Notes: generated by a model not told the origin, from the letters alone. Shown: positions 54,847-64,000, counted from the stretch's first letter. The stretch is 64,000 nucleotides of DNA from Bacteroides caccae (GCF_002222615.2 NZ_CP022412.2:1922001-1986000); one strand, 5' to 3'. Translations and numbers: made by a program.

Positions 54847-55512
54847 TTATATAATGAGCTTCTGTGCATCAGGAATAAGAATTTCTTTTCGTCGCAACTC
54901 AATCAATCCTTTATCCTGTAATTCGTTAAGTGCTTTGGAAGTATTCAGACGGGTATCGTCTAAATAGCGAGCTAAATCATCCATTTTTACTTTGAATATC
55001 TTTTCTCCTTGTGTTTTCTCGCAATGCAGTAAGAAGAAGCGGGAAATCTTCTCCTTTAAGTCTATAGTCGGTTCTTCCCATAGTCGGGAGTAAAGATTTT
55101 GTGCACGATTGCTGACAATATTCATATAGTTGAGCCGGAATATATCGTAATTAAACAGGTCGCTAAGTACGAAGGCTTTACTAATACTGATTGTGTGGGC
55201 TTCTGTATGCGCTATATAAGAGGATGCGTAATTCGTATTCATGCCGAATAACGATTGTGGCTCTATCAGATATGGTGCTTCCATTTGCTCAATGACAGTG
55301 TATATGTTTTCTTTGGAAGTGGTGACGATAGATACTTTACCTTTTAACAGGAAACGGAGTTGCTTACAAGGACTACCATTCTCAATGATAGTTTCTCCGG
55401 CTTTATGCTTGATAAAATGTAGCTTTACCTTATCCAAAATACTAGTGAAATCTTCATGGCAAAGACCTTGAAATAAAGGCAATTGGAGCAAAGTGTCGAA
55501 CATTGTTTCCAT
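54847..55512 (-). CDS. Crp/Fnr-family transcriptional regulator
   Basis: 221 residues: an N-terminal cyclic-nucleotide-binding-like beta-barrel ([27 protein letters not shown]) and a C-terminal winged HTH ([32 protein letters not shown]). The usual cAMP-contacting residues are not evident. A -7-like TAAATTTG is at 55538-55545 on the minus strand. It is 26 bases ahead of the SGNH hydrolase gene, so likely co-transcribed with it. Confidence 0.88.
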   Translation of the reverse strand: METMFDTLLQLPLFQGLCHEDFTSILDKVKLHFIKHKAGETIIENGSPCKQLRFLLKGKVSIVTTSKENIYTVIEQMEAPYLIEPQSLFGMNTNYASSYIAHTEAHTISISKAFVLSDLFNYDIFRLNYMNIVSNRAQNLYSRLWEEPTIDLKEKISRFFLLHCEKTQGEKIFKVKMDDLARYLDDTRLNTSKALNELQDKGLIELRRKEILIPDAQKLII

Positions 55513-55621
55513 ACGTTGTTATCTCTTATTTATTGTACAAATTTACTCATTATACAACACTGCTGTCAACATCTGACCCTTCTTTTTGTTTTTTTTATTG
55601 TTTGAATGCATAAAAATAGAG

Positions 55622-55629
55622 TATATTTG
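55622..55629 (+). promoter_or_regulatory. -7 element of the MarC-family gene
   Basis: TATATTTG, with a TTG 21 bases upstream (55598-55600). A strong Shine-Dalgarno AGGAGG (about 55638-55645), rare in this window, precedes ATG 55650. Confidence 0.55.
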
Positions 55630-55649
55630 CAGAAAAAAAGGAGGAAATT

Positions 55650-56249
55650 ATGTTTGCAGGCTTTAACTGGCAACAGATGATTAGTGCGTTTATCGTGCTT
55701 TTTGCGGTAATAGACATTATCGGTTCTATACCTATTATTATTAACCTGAAAGAAAAGGGGAAGGATGTGAATGCAATGAAGGCTACCGTTATTTCTTTTG
55801 CCTTATTAATCGGTTTCTTTTATGCAGGGGACATGATGCTGAGACTCTTCCATGTAGATATTGAATCTTTTGCTGTTGCAGGTGCATTTGTTATTTTCCT
55901 CATGTCTTTGGAAATGATTCTGGATATTGAAATCTTCAAAAATCAGGGACCTATCAAAGAAGCTACTCTAGTTCCGCTTGTTTTTCCTCTTTTAGCCGGT
56001 GCCGGAGCTTTTACTACCTTGCTTTCCCTTCGGGCAGAATATGCCAGCATTAATATTATCATCGCCTTGGTTCTGAATATGGTCTGGGTTTTCTTTGTTG
56101 TGAGTATGACCGGTCGTGTGGAACGATTCCTCGGGAAAGGTGGTATTTATATTATTCGCAAGTTCTTTGGAATTATCCTGTTGGCTATCTCTGTCAGGTT
56201 GTTTACGGCGAATATAACGTTGTTGATTGAGGCATTGCATAAGTCCTGA
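55650..56249 (+). CDS. MarC/UPF0056-family integral membrane protein
   Basis: 199 residues with six hydrophobic segments. It opens FIVLFAVIDIIGSIPIIINL, the family N-terminal pattern, and has EATLVPLVFPLLAGAGAFTTLLSL in the middle. Its function is unknown: MarC was once linked to multiple resistance, but that has not held. Its last 103 bases overlap the 3' end of the convergent rhomboid gene. Confidence 0.9.
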   Translation: MFAGFNWQQMISAFIVLFAVIDIIGSIPIIINLKEKGKDVNAMKATVISFALLIGFFYAGDMMLRLFHVDIESFAVAGAFVIFLMSLEMILDIEIFKNQGPIKEATLVPLVFPLLAGAGAFTTLLSLRAEYASINIIIALVLNMVWVFFVVSMTGRVERFLGKGGIYIIRKFFGIILLAISVRLFTANITLLIEALHKS

Positions 56250-56890
56250 TTGGAAAATTCCTCCTTCGGATTCTCCTCTTCTTCCTCGTCATCATCCTTT
56301 TCATCTGCAAAAGGTTCCGGGCGTTGAGGCCCGTGATTCACAAAAGCTAGGGCACAGAGTGTTCCCATAATTCCACCGCTTAGATGTCCTTCCCACGACA
56401 TATTGGCGGGAGAGAAATAGGGGAACATATGCCAGATAATTCCTCCGTATAAAAAGGTGACAAGCAGAGAAATGGCAATAAGTGGTACGTATTTGCGGAG
56501 AATGCCACTGAAAAAAAGGAAAAAGGCAAGACCGTAGATTAATCCGCTGGCACCTATATGCCAGCCCGGTTTACCTATAATAAAGGTAAGTAGTCCGGCA
56601 CCGATCCAAATCAGGATAAAAATTTTTCCCGCTATTCCCCGGTAAAAGTAAAAAAGACACCATGATAAGAAAAATAGCGGGAGCGTATTAGCCAGTAAAT
56701 GACTGAATCCACTGTGTATCAACGGATGAGTCAGAATACCGAAAACTCCACGTTTTTCCATAGGATATATCCCCAAGTGAGAGAGATCCCAATGCATCCC
56801 GACCTCTACAATCTTGAGCATATAAAGAATGAAAATAAGAAACAGTGGCTTTGCTGCAGCTAGCATGATACGCTGAATATCTTGTTTCAT
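56147..56890 (-). CDS. Rhomboid-family intramembrane serine protease
   Basis: Cleaves membrane proteins within the bilayer. The dyad is Ser115 in HIGASGLIYG and His169 in WEGHLSGG. About six helices. The C-terminal 60 residues form an acidic then Asn-rich tail (DEKDDDEEEEENPKEEF) after the last helix; much of it is read from DNA that codes MarC on the other strand. Length is 247 from ATG 56890; a start at 56938 would add 16 residues. The substrate is unknown. Confidence 0.9.
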   Translation of the reverse strand: MKQDIQRIMLAAAKPLFLIFILYMLKIVEVGMHWDLSHLGIYPMEKRGVFGILTHPLIHSGFSHLLANTLPLFFLSWCLFYFYRGIAGKIFILIWIGAGLLTFIIGKPGWHIGASGLIYGLAFFLFFSGILRKYVPLIAISLLVTFLYGGIIWHMFPYFSPANMSWEGHLSGGIMGTLCALAFVNHGPQRPEPFADEKDDDEEEEENPKEEFSNQDLCNASINNVIFAVNNLTEIANRIIPKNLRII

Positions 56891-57104
56891 GACTTTCTTT
56901 TCTTTAGATATTTTACGCAATACTACGAATATTTGCACAAAATCTGAAAATAAAAACCCTTTTTATTTTTGTTTTTATCTAGAATTTGTACATTTGGACA
57001 TTGTACCTGTTATATATGGTGCTACAACCATTCTGTATGCGATATAGTAATAAATACAAGTATGATATAATAGCCAATAATTAACCTTTAAATAATGCAC
57101 AACT

Positions 57105-59042
57105 ATGAGTTATTTACGATTTGACAAGACCCTCATGACGAATCTGGAAGAATCTCTGCAGAGAGAAATTCTCCGGACGAACAAGGCAGGAGCTTATCAT
57201 TGTACAACGATTGTTGATTGTAACACACGCAAATATCACGGCCTGTTGGTGATTCCCGTTCCCAATCTCGACGATGAAAATCATGTGCTGCTATCTTCTC
57301 TTGATGAAACGGTAATTCAACATGGTGCGGAGTTTAACTTGGGATTGCATAAATATCAGGGGAACAACTTTAGTCCCAACGGGCACAAGTATATCCGTGA
57401 GTTTGATTGTGAACATATCCCGGCGACAACTTACCGTGTTGGAGGAGTAATTCTCCGCAAAGAAAAAATCTTTGTACATCATGAAAATAGAATCCTGATT
57501 CGTTATACTTTACTTGATGCGCATTCGGCAACGACTTTGCGCTTCCGTCCGTTCCTTGCTTTCAGAAGTGTACGTGAGTATACTCACGAAAATGCACAGG
57601 CAAGCCGCGAGTATCAACTTGTGGAAAACGGTATAAGGACTTGTATGTATCCGGGCTATCCGGAACTGTATATGCAGTTGAACAAAAAATGTGAGTTCCA
57701 TTTCCTACCCGACTGGTATCGTGGCATTGAATACCCGAAGGAACAGGAACGAGGGTATGATTTCAATGAAGATCTTTATGTTCCCGGTTATTTTGAGGTG
57801 GATATAAAGAAAGGGGAGAGTATTGTATTCTCGGCCGGGACTTCAGAAATATCCCCTCGGAGACTGAAACAGACATTTGAGGCGGAAGTGGCTGATCGTA
57901 CACCGCGTGATAGTTTTTATCACTGTCTGAAAAATTCTGCTCACCAATATCACAATCAACAGGAAGGTGAACATTATATCCTTGCCGGTTATCCATGGTT
58001 TAAATGCCGTGCACGCGATATGTTTATTGCTTTGCCGGGGCTGACGCTTGCTATTGACGAAATCGACCAGTTTGAGGATGTGATGAAAACAGCGGAAAAA
58101 GCAATTCGTAACTTCATTAATGAAGAACCTGTGGGTTACAAAATCTATGAGATGGAACATCCTGATGTTTTGCTTTGGGCTGTTTGGGCTCTGCAACAAT
58201 ATGCAAAAGAGACTTCCCGAGAGCAATGTCGTCAGAAATATGGAGAGCTTCTGAAAGATATCATGGAATATATCCGTCAGAGGAAACATGATAACCTTTT
58301 CTTGCATGAAAACGGGCTGCTTTATGCAAATGGTACGGAAAAAGCGATTACATGGATGAACTCTACCGTAAACGGTCATCCGGTAATTCCCCGTACAGGA
58401 TATATTGTTGAGTTTAATGCTTTATGGTATAATGCGCTGCGTTTTGTGGCAGATCTAGTGCGTGAAGGTGGAGATGCAATTTTTGCAGATGTACTTGACG
58501 CACAAGCTGAAGTGACCGGAAAGTCATTTGTGGATGTGTTCCGGAACGAATATGGGTATTTGCTTGATTATGTGGATGGTAATATGATGGATTGGAGTGT
58601 ACGCCCTAACATGATATTTACAGTAGCATTTGATTATTCTCCTTTAGATAGGGCGCAAAAGAAACAAGTGCTTGATATTGTGACTAAGGAATTGCTTACC
58701 CCGAAGGGAATCCGTTCGTTGAGTCCGAAGAGTGGCGGATATAATCCGAATTATGTAGGTCCGCAGGTACAGCGGGATTATGCTTATCATCAGGGAACTG
58801 CATGGCCTTGGCTAATGGGATTCTATCTGGAGGCTTATTTGCGAATCTATAAGATGAGCGGACTGTCATTCGTCGAACGCCAGTTGATTAGCTATGATGA
58901 TGAGATGACAAGCCATTGTGTGGGCTCCATTGCCGAACTATTTGATGGAAACCCACCTTTCAAAGGACGTGGCGCGGTATCGTTTGCAATGAATGTGGCA
59001 GAAATATTGCGTGTTTTAAAGCTACTGTCTAAGTATTATTAA
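57105..59042 (+). CDS. GH133-type glycogen debranching enzyme (amylo-alpha-1,6-glucosidase)
   Basis: Removes alpha-1,6 branches of glycogen. The N-terminal beta-sandwich domain (NKAGAYHCTTIVDCNTRKYHGLLV) and the alpha/alpha-barrel (AGYPWFKCRARDMFIALPGLTLA; DYAYHQGTAWPWLMGFYLEAY) are those of the archaeal/bacterial GH133 type. It has 645 residues. It is 16 bases ahead of the GT4 gene and in one operon with it and GH57. There is no signal peptide, so it acts in the cytoplasm. Confidence 0.93.
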   Translation: MSYLRFDKTLMTNLEESLQREILRTNKAGAYHCTTIVDCNTRKYHGLLVIPVPNLDDENHVLLSSLDETVIQHGAEFNLGLHKYQGNNFSPNGHKYIREFDCEHIPATTYRVGGVILRKEKIFVHHENRILIRYTLLDAHSATTLRFRPFLAFRSVREYTHENAQASREYQLVENGIRTCMYPGYPELYMQLNKKCEFHFLPDWYRGIEYPKEQERGYDFNEDLYVPGYFEVDIKKGESIVFSAGTSEISPRRLKQTFEAEVADRTPRDSFYHCLKNSAHQYHNQQEGEHYILAGYPWFKCRARDMFIALPGLTLAIDEIDQFEDVMKTAEKAIRNFINEEPVGYKIYEMEHPDVLLWAVWALQQYAKETSREQCRQKYGELLKDIMEYIRQRKHDNLFLHENGLLYANGTEKAITWMNSTVNGHPVIPRTGYIVEFNALWYNALRFVADLVREGGDAIFADVLDAQAEVTGKSFVDVFRNEYGYLLDYVDGNMMDWSVRPNMIFTVAFDYSPLDRAQKKQVLDIVTKELLTPKGIRSLSPKSGGYNPNYVGPQVQRDYAYHQGTAWPWLMGFYLEAYLRIYKMSGLSFVERQLISYDDEMTSHCVGSIAELFDGNPPFKGRGAVSFAMNVAEILRVLKLLSKYY

Positions 59043-59058
59043 AAAAGGAGGAACGAAG

Positions 59059-60324
59059 ATGAAAGTTTTAATGTTTGGATGGGAATTCCCTCCCAAAATA
59101 TATGGTGGTCTTGCGGTTGCTTCTTACGGAATAACTAAGGGATTGAGCTTGCAAGGTGACATGGAAACAATCTTTTGTATGCCTAAGCCTAGCGGCGAAG
59201 AAGAAAAGTTCTTAAAAATAATCGGTATGAACCAAGTACCTATTGTATGGCGTGATATCAATTATGACTACTTGAAGTCTCGCTTGTTGGAGATGTCTCC
59301 GGAAGAATACTATTCTTTCCGCGATCATATTTATGCCGATTTTTCTTATATGCACGTCAATGATTTGGGATGTATGGAGTTTGCAGGAGGTTATCCCGGA
59401 AACTTGCACGAGGAAATTAATAACTTCTCGATCATTGCCGGAGTAGTGGCTCGTCAGCAGGAATTTGATATTATCCATGCGCACGACTGGCTGACTTATC
59501 CTGCCGGTGTACATGCCAAAATGGTAAGTGGCAAACCGCTTTGTATTCATGTACATGCCACTGATTTCGACCGTTCTCGCGGTAAAGTCAATCCTACTGT
59601 TTATTCTATAGAGAAGAACGGGATGGATCATGCTGATTGTATTATGTGTGTATCTGAACTTACTCGCCGCACAGTGATTAACGAATATCATCAGGACCCT
59701 AGAAAGGTATTTGCTATGCACAATGCTGTTTATCCATTGTCTCAGGAACTTTTAGATATTCCGCGTCCTGAACACCCAAAAGAAAAAGTGGTAACCTTCC
59801 TCGGGCGTATAACTATGCAGAAGGGACCGGAATACTTTGTGGAGGCTGCGGCACTTGTTTTGCAGCGTACTCGTAATATCCGTTTTGTTATGGCAGGTTC
59901 AGGCGATATGTTGAATGCCATGATTAACTTGGTGGCGGAACGTGGTATTGCCGATCGCTTCCATTTCCCCGGCTTTATGAAAGGTAAACAGGTATATGAG
60001 GTTTATAAGAATAGTGACGTATTTGTTATGCCGTCCGTTTCCGAACCTTTTGGTATTGCTCCGTTGGAGGCAATGCAGTGTGGTACACCTTCTATTATTT
60101 CGAAGCAATCGGGGTGTGGTGAAATTCTTGATAAGGTGATTAAAACCGACTATTGGGATATTCATGCTATGGCTGATGCTATTTATTCTCTTTGCACCAA
60201 TCAATCTCTTTTCGAGTATCTTCGGGACGAAGGAAAGAAAGAAGTTGATGGGATTACTTGGGAAAAGGTTGGCTTGAGAATTCGTGCTCTTTACGAGGAT
60301 GTGTTAAGAAACTATGGTAAATAA
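59059..60324 (+). CDS. GT4-type glycosyltransferase of the glycogen cluster
   Basis: Retaining glycosyltransferase with GT-B fold. N-terminal WEFPPKIYGGLA, IIHAHDWLT in the first domain, and the C-terminal nucleotide-sugar motif VSEPFGIAPLEAMQCGTPSI. It has 421 residues. A good Shine-Dalgarno (AAAGGAGG) precedes the start. Its place between the debranching enzyme and GH57 suggests a role in alpha-glucan synthesis, such as maltodextrin or glycogen. The exact donor is not certain. Confidence 0.87.
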   Translation: MKVLMFGWEFPPKIYGGLAVASYGITKGLSLQGDMETIFCMPKPSGEEEKFLKIIGMNQVPIVWRDINYDYLKSRLLEMSPEEYYSFRDHIYADFSYMHVNDLGCMEFAGGYPGNLHEEINNFSIIAGVVARQQEFDIIHAHDWLTYPAGVHAKMVSGKPLCIHVHATDFDRSRGKVNPTVYSIEKNGMDHADCIMCVSELTRRTVINEYHQDPRKVFAMHNAVYPLSQELLDIPRPEHPKEKVVTFLGRITMQKGPEYFVEAAALVLQRTRNIRFVMAGSGDMLNAMINLVAERGIADRFHFPGFMKGKQVYEVYKNSDVFVMPSVSEPFGIAPLEAMQCGTPSIISKQSGCGEILDKVIKTDYWDIHAMADAIYSLCTNQSLFEYLRDEGKKEVDGITWEKVGLRIRALYEDVLRNYGK

Positions 60325-60341
60325 CAAAACAATAAATAAAA

Positions 60342-61793
60342 ATGAGAACTATCTGTCTTTATTTTGAAATACATCAAATTATCCATTTGAAACGTTATCG
60401 TTTCTTCGATATCGGTAATGATCATTACTATTATGATGACTATGCGAATGAAACAGGTATGAATGAAGTTGCTGAACGTTCATATCTCCCTGCCCTTAGT
60501 ACATTGATTGAGATGGCGAAAAGTTCGGGCGGTGCTTTCAAGGTAGCGCTTTCTATCTCGGGAGTAGCTTTGGAACAGCTTGAAATCCATGCTCCGGCGG
60601 TCATTGATTTATTGCACCAGTTGAATGATACAGGATGTTGTGAATTCCTTTGTGAACCATATTCACATGGCTTATCATCACTGGCCAATGAGGATTGTTT
60701 TCGCGAAGAAGTACTTCGCCAGCGTGATAAGATGAAGCAAATGTTTGGTAAAGAACCGAAAGTATTCCGTAATTCTAGCTTGATTTATTCCGATGAAATC
60801 GGTGGCTTGGTAGCTTCTATGGGCTTTAAGGGGATGTTGACGGAAGGGGCAAAACATGTGTTGGGCTGGAAGAGTCCGCATTATGTATATCATTGTAACC
60901 AGGCACCTAGTCTTAAATTGTTGTTGAGGGACTTCAAACTTTCGGATGATATCAGTCTGCGTTTCTCTAATTCGGATTGGGCGGAATATCCTTTGTTTGC
61001 TGATAAATATATCAACTGGATTGATGTGCTACCGCAAGAAGAACAAGTAATCAATATCTTTATGGAATTGAGTGCTCTTGGTATGGCTCAACCATTGTCT
61101 TCCAATATTCTTGAATTCCTGAAAGCATTGCCGGAATGTGCGAGAGCTAAAGGAATTACTTTCTCTACACCGACTGAGATTGTAACGAAGTTGAAATCTG
61201 TTTCTCAACTTGATGTTCCTTATCCGATGTCATGGGTAGATGAGGAAAGAGATACGAGCAGTTGGCTGGGTAATGTTCTTCAACGTGAAGCTTTTAATAA
61301 ACTATATAGCGTTGCCGAACGTGTGCATTTGAGTGACGATCGCCGTATCAAGCAGGACTGGGATTATTTGCAGGCTAGTAATAACTTCCGTTTTATGACA
61401 ACGAAGAATACAGGTATCTGGTTGAATCGTGGTATCTATGACTCTCCTTATGATGCTTTTACCAACTACATGAATATCTTAGGTGACTTTATCAAACGAG
61501 TTAATTCTTTGTATCCTGAAGATGTGGATAGTGAAGAACTTAATTCTCTTTTGACTACTATTAAGAATCAGGGTGATGAGATTACTGAATTGCAGAAAGA
61601 AGTAGCTAAGTGGCAAGCAAAAGCCGAAAAGGAAACGGCTGCTAAAAAAACTGCGGCCAAGAAGTCTGTTGTGGCAAAAGAGTCGGTGGTAAAGAAAGAA
61701 CCTGCTGCAAAGAAATCAGCGACCAAGAAAACTGCTGAATCAAAGAAAGCGGTCGGACGGGCCAAGAAGACTGTTACAAAGAAAGAAGAATAA
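60342..61793 (+). CDS. GH57-family alpha-glucan enzyme with Lys/Ala-rich C-terminal tail
   Basis: 483 residues. The first 410 are GH57-like: MRTICLYFEIHQ at the start, SISGVALEQLEI, CEFLCEPYSHGLSSL, and a region GLVASMGFKGMLTEGAKHVLGW with the nucleophile-type Glu. The family includes alpha-amylases and branching enzymes; cytoplasmic alpha-glucan action is likely. The last about 60 residues (from KWQAKAEKETAAKK) are repeated Ala-Lys-Lys blocks, like histone H1 or AlgP tails. It follows the GT4 gene by 17 bases and ends before two strong hairpins. Confidence 0.88.
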   Translation: MRTICLYFEIHQIIHLKRYRFFDIGNDHYYYDDYANETGMNEVAERSYLPALSTLIEMAKSSGGAFKVALSISGVALEQLEIHAPAVIDLLHQLNDTGCCEFLCEPYSHGLSSLANEDCFREEVLRQRDKMKQMFGKEPKVFRNSSLIYSDEIGGLVASMGFKGMLTEGAKHVLGWKSPHYVYHCNQAPSLKLLLRDFKLSDDISLRFSNSDWAEYPLFADKYINWIDVLPQEEQVINIFMELSALGMAQPLSSNILEFLKALPECARAKGITFSTPTEIVTKLKSVSQLDVPYPMSWVDEERDTSSWLGNVLQREAFNKLYSVAERVHLSDDRRIKQDWDYLQASNNFRFMTTKNTGIWLNRGIYDSPYDAFTNYMNILGDFIKRVNSLYPEDVDSEELNSLLTTIKNQGDEITELQKEVAKWQAKAEKETAAKKTAAKKSVVAKESVVKKEPAAKKSATKKTAESKKAVGRAKKTVTKKEE

Positions 61794-61800
61794 AATAAAA

Positions 61801-61864
61801 TTCTATATACAACAGAACCGTGAGTGAGATGTATATCAGACTCACGGTTCTGTTGTATATAGAA
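61801..61864. terminator. 25-bp perfect hairpin after GH57
   Basis: 61801-61825 and 61840-61864 are exact complements (TTCTATATACAACAGAACCG...) around a 14-base loop. There is no T run directly after. Such a long perfect palindrome is unusual for a simple terminator. Confidence 0.8.
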
Positions 61865-61895
61865 AATAGTATTTAATAAATATCCTTTTTAAAAT

Positions 61896-61940
61896 AATAG
61901 CGCAGATTACACAATTAGTAAGTAGTCCGCGCTATTTTTT
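61896..61940. terminator. Terminator between GH57 and the DUF4270 gene
   Basis: AATAGCGC pairs with GCGCTATT, then TTTT on plus and TTATTTTA-like on minus, so it can serve both convergent operons. Confidence 0.75.
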
Positions 61941-61958
61941 ATGATATTCTCCTGCTAT

Positions 61959-63647
61959 TTATTTCGCTTTCGTAGAACCAAAGTTTGTAGAGACAACTTC
62001 GAGTTTTAATATGTTTTCTGGGTATACAGGATTGCCCTGAGAATCTTTCTCTTCTCCTTTTAATCCACCTTTCAAGCGTACATAACCTGGTTTTAAGTCA
62101 TGTTGGATACCAATGACATTAGAACTGCTACCATAATAACCGTTTGAACTGGCATCTGTTGTTACAAGTACTGGAATTAGTATGGCTTTATTCCAATCAC
62201 TGAGTTCTTCCCAGTCTTTTATGTTATTAACAGTATGGTTCTCTATTTTCCCTTCATCATTAAATGTTTGGAAAGTGATAGATTTTTTCTCTTGTATTTC
62301 CTTGTCTGCTGCTGCTCTATCTTTTAAACAGTCATTTATCAATTTAGTGATATTATTGTACGTGTATTCAGTGAGATTAGTTGTAGAAGAAGTCTGGGTG
62401 AATAGCGATGAAGTAACGCCATCACTTAGTTGATTATTCTCAAAGAAGCTTTCTTTATATTTTTTACGTATCAGTAAAACGTTTCTAGGCATAGACATCC
62501 CAAATTTCTTATCGCTAGTTTCGTTATAAATAGGAATTCCTAATTTAACGGCGTTCAATGTATCACCTTCAAGTTTTTCTGCTATTTGGCTAACAGGGAG
62601 AGTGACCTGAGTAAAAATACCAGCCGGACTTTTTAAATAGGTCCAATCAGAATTATCAATACACTTCTGAATAGCTTCTGTATCATTTGCTAATCTATTA
62701 GCTTGAATAATTTCACGTGTAGAATTGAAGGTGCGGCCAGTATACTGTATAGAGTCCTTTTCCGCATTAACTTTAGATTTTAGCTTAATTCCAGTAATAC
62801 TATCTGTTACATATTCAATGGAAACAACATCCATTTGTACTTGACTGATATAAAGTACAGTACCGTCTCCATAGTCACTTTTTACATATATGCCACTGAA
62901 TAGATCAGGAAAAGCCTTGTAGAAATCTCTTCTGTCAGCTTTGAAAAGTTTCTGTCCTAATTTCTTTGCTTTGGCTTGATCTAATCGAATACTTACACTT
63001 GGCACGTATGTATCAAGTTTACGAATAGAATCACTTACTGATAAATCTACGGCAGTATATGCTTTAGTTCCTAATAAATCTGATTGTTTGTAATAATCCT
63101 CCGGATTAATATTGGTATAATATGCCTCTTCTTCATTCAACCTTTTATTTAATTCGTAGATGCTTAAACGGCACGCAGTTAGTGAGTCACCGAAATAACT
63201 ACTATACCATAGGTAGATATTTATTTGGCAATTGCCTATTACGTGATTATTCTCATCTTTGATTAAAGTAAATCTATCTTTAATCTTACTATCTATTTCT
63301 ATATTATCAAAACTAGTAACCAAACTTCCTGTGGCTTTAGTCCCTGCTTCATTTTCTTTGTACATTTCAGAGAAACTCAATCCTTCCGGACAGTTCAGTT
63401 CAGATAAAAAGCCTGCCTCATATGTACCGAATGTATCATCTGTGAATTTTCCCACGTATCCGGTGCTGGTCTTTGCATATACTTCACCTGCGTGTACAGA
63501 TTTTGTTGTTACGTCAAATGTAGTCAGTTTTCCATTGATATTCTGGTCACTTCCCGGAAACATTCCCAGTCCTAATCCGGCTGTGTTATCGTCACATCCG
63601 AAAAAAGTGATTGCCAGTAAAGCTATTAAGGCGTATTTTGCTTTCAT
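61959..63647 (-). CDS. DUF4270-family lipoprotein
   Basis: 562 residues from ATG 63647, which opens the lipoprotein signal (LLAITFFGC-DDNTAG). A longer frame to 63761 adds a basic, unlikely leader overlapping the synthase gene. It has DUF4270 features: VGKFTDDTFGTYEAGFLSEL near the N-terminus and long beta segments. The function is unknown. It lies 19 bases after the glycogen synthase gene and is probably co-transcribed with it, as in other Bacteroides (recalled). Confidence 0.82.
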   Translation of the reverse strand: MKAKYALIALLAITFFGCDDNTAGLGLGMFPGSDQNINGKLTTFDVTTKSVHAGEVYAKTSTGYVGKFTDDTFGTYEAGFLSELNCPEGLSFSEMYKENEAGTKATGSLVTSFDNIEIDSKIKDRFTLIKDENNHVIGNCQINIYLWYSSYFGDSLTACRLSIYELNKRLNEEEAYYTNINPEDYYKQSDLLGTKAYTAVDLSVSDSIRKLDTYVPSVSIRLDQAKAKKLGQKLFKADRRDFYKAFPDLFSGIYVKSDYGDGTVLYISQVQMDVVSIEYVTDSITGIKLKSKVNAEKDSIQYTGRTFNSTREIIQANRLANDTEAIQKCIDNSDWTYLKSPAGIFTQVTLPVSQIAEKLEGDTLNAVKLGIPIYNETSDKKFGMSMPRNVLLIRKKYKESFFENNQLSDGVTSSLFTQTSSTTNLTEYTYNNITKLINDCLKDRAAADKEIQEKKSITFQTFNDEGKIENHTVNNIKDWEELSDWNKAILIPVLVTTDASSNGYYGSSSNVIGIQHDLKPGYVRLKGGLKGEEKDSQGNPVYPENILKLEVVSTNFGSTKAK

Positions 63648-63666
63648 GATCGTCGTATCTTGATTT

Positions 63667-64000
63667 TTATTCTTCTTCTTCTTTGTTCGCAGTGGCATCC
63701 CATACCTGATCGTAGAACTCGTTGCAAGCATCTGCATAGTTCTCCGGGTTCTGATAATCAAGTATCAGTTTACCTGATTGACGGGCATATTCAATGATAG
63801 ATTCATTCACCTTTTTGCTGTTTTGTATCACTCCGTCCGAATAATCCACGGCGAGTTTGCAAAGGGCGGCATAATCTACCGGTTCTTTTAAGTTGCTTAA
63901 ATCATCCTTAGATATTCCTTTCAACATTAATTTAGTTGCAAAGTCGTCACTGAGCGTATTTTTGAAGTCGTCTTCATATACAGAGAATACAACTTTGGCA
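63667..64000 (-). CDS. Glycogen/starch synthase, GT5-like (C-terminal part; runs off the window)
   Basis: The frame is open to the window edge: codons from 63999 read AKVVFSVYEDDFKNTLSDDF, then SKDDLSNLKEPVDYAALCKLAVDYSDGVIQNS. This fits the Bacteroides GT5 glycogen synthase, where AKVVFSVY...DDF comes from the first domain. Only about 110 residues are inside, which is not enough to see the catalytic motifs. The final residues are acidic (ANKEEEE). If it stops here, the protein ends early relative to bacterial GlgA, as in the short Bacteroides type. Identification rests on recall of the family and on the neighbouring glycogen genes. Confidence 0.6.
   Translation of the reverse strand, partial: AKVVFSVYEDDFKNTLSDDFATKLMLKGISKDDLSNLKEPVDYAALCKLAVDYSDGVIQNSKKVNESIIEYARQSGKLILDYQNPENYADACNEFYDQVWDATANKEEEE

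Overview
The window is chromosomal DNA of a gut Bacteroides, probably near the B. thetaiotaomicron/ovatus group. The evidence is several SusC/SusD pairs, FecR/ECF-sigma regulation, promoters of the form TTTG-N19-TAnnTTTG, few Shine-Dalgarno sites, and typical Bacteroides neighbours (recF-DUF721, DUF4270 beside a GT5 glycogen synthase, GH133-GT4-GH57).

Region 1 (1-26.6 kb) looks like a mucin and blood-group glycan locus built from two paralogous head-to-tail cassettes. Each has FecR anti-sigma, STN-type SusC, SusD, an F5/8C lipoprotein, a terminator, a BT4244-like M60 metallopeptidase, a terminator and an ECF sigma gene. A GH110 alpha-1,3-galactosidase (type-B antigen enzyme) lies between the cassettes. 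A GH109 alpha-N-acetylgalactosaminidase (type-A antigen enzyme) lies after the second.

The most notable feature is that both fecR genes are split by invertible DNA. Segment 221-656 carries an ECF-type promoter, a start codon and the cytoplasmic anti-sigma domain. It is now joined in frame to a leftward fecR that runs off the window. The rightward fecR (644-1369), heading cassette 1, is left without a start or promoter. Inversion across the inverted repeat AGTTCTTGTAGAAC would hand the same N-terminus, in frame, to the rightward gene, so this is an either/or switch. Segment 14310-14714 has the same design, with perfect 23-bp arms. In the given orientation its promoter faces GH110 and makes only a 79-residue anti-sigma stub; inversion would rebuild a 313-residue FecR driving cassette 2. 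A third inverted pair (52638-52923) holds a housekeeping-type promoter pointing away from a two-pair susCD operon. All three share the core AGTTC-N5-(G/C)(A/G)ACT, which suggests one recombinase encoded outside the window. In the sequence as given, all three susCD operons lying wholly inside the window are in the apparent OFF state.

Region 2 (26.7-42.3 kb) is core genome: tRNA-Gly and tRNA-Tyr, ribH, a TPR protein, recF, DUF721, PHP phosphatase, 5-formyl-THF cyclo-ligase, S41 protease, dCMP deaminase, M3 peptidase, gapA, mscL, TraB-like protein, a membrane HTH protein, a degenerate CPBP protein and guaA.

Region 3 (42.3-55.5 kb) is a leftward operon of SusC-SusD-SusC-SusD-lipoprotein with no glycosidase. 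Behind its promoter inverton are a double-SGNH hydrolase and a Crp-like regulator.

Region 4 (55.6-64 kb) holds MarC, a rhomboid protease overlapping it tail to tail, the glycogen cluster GH133-GT4-GH57, a DUF4270 lipoprotein and the C-terminus of a glycogen synthase.
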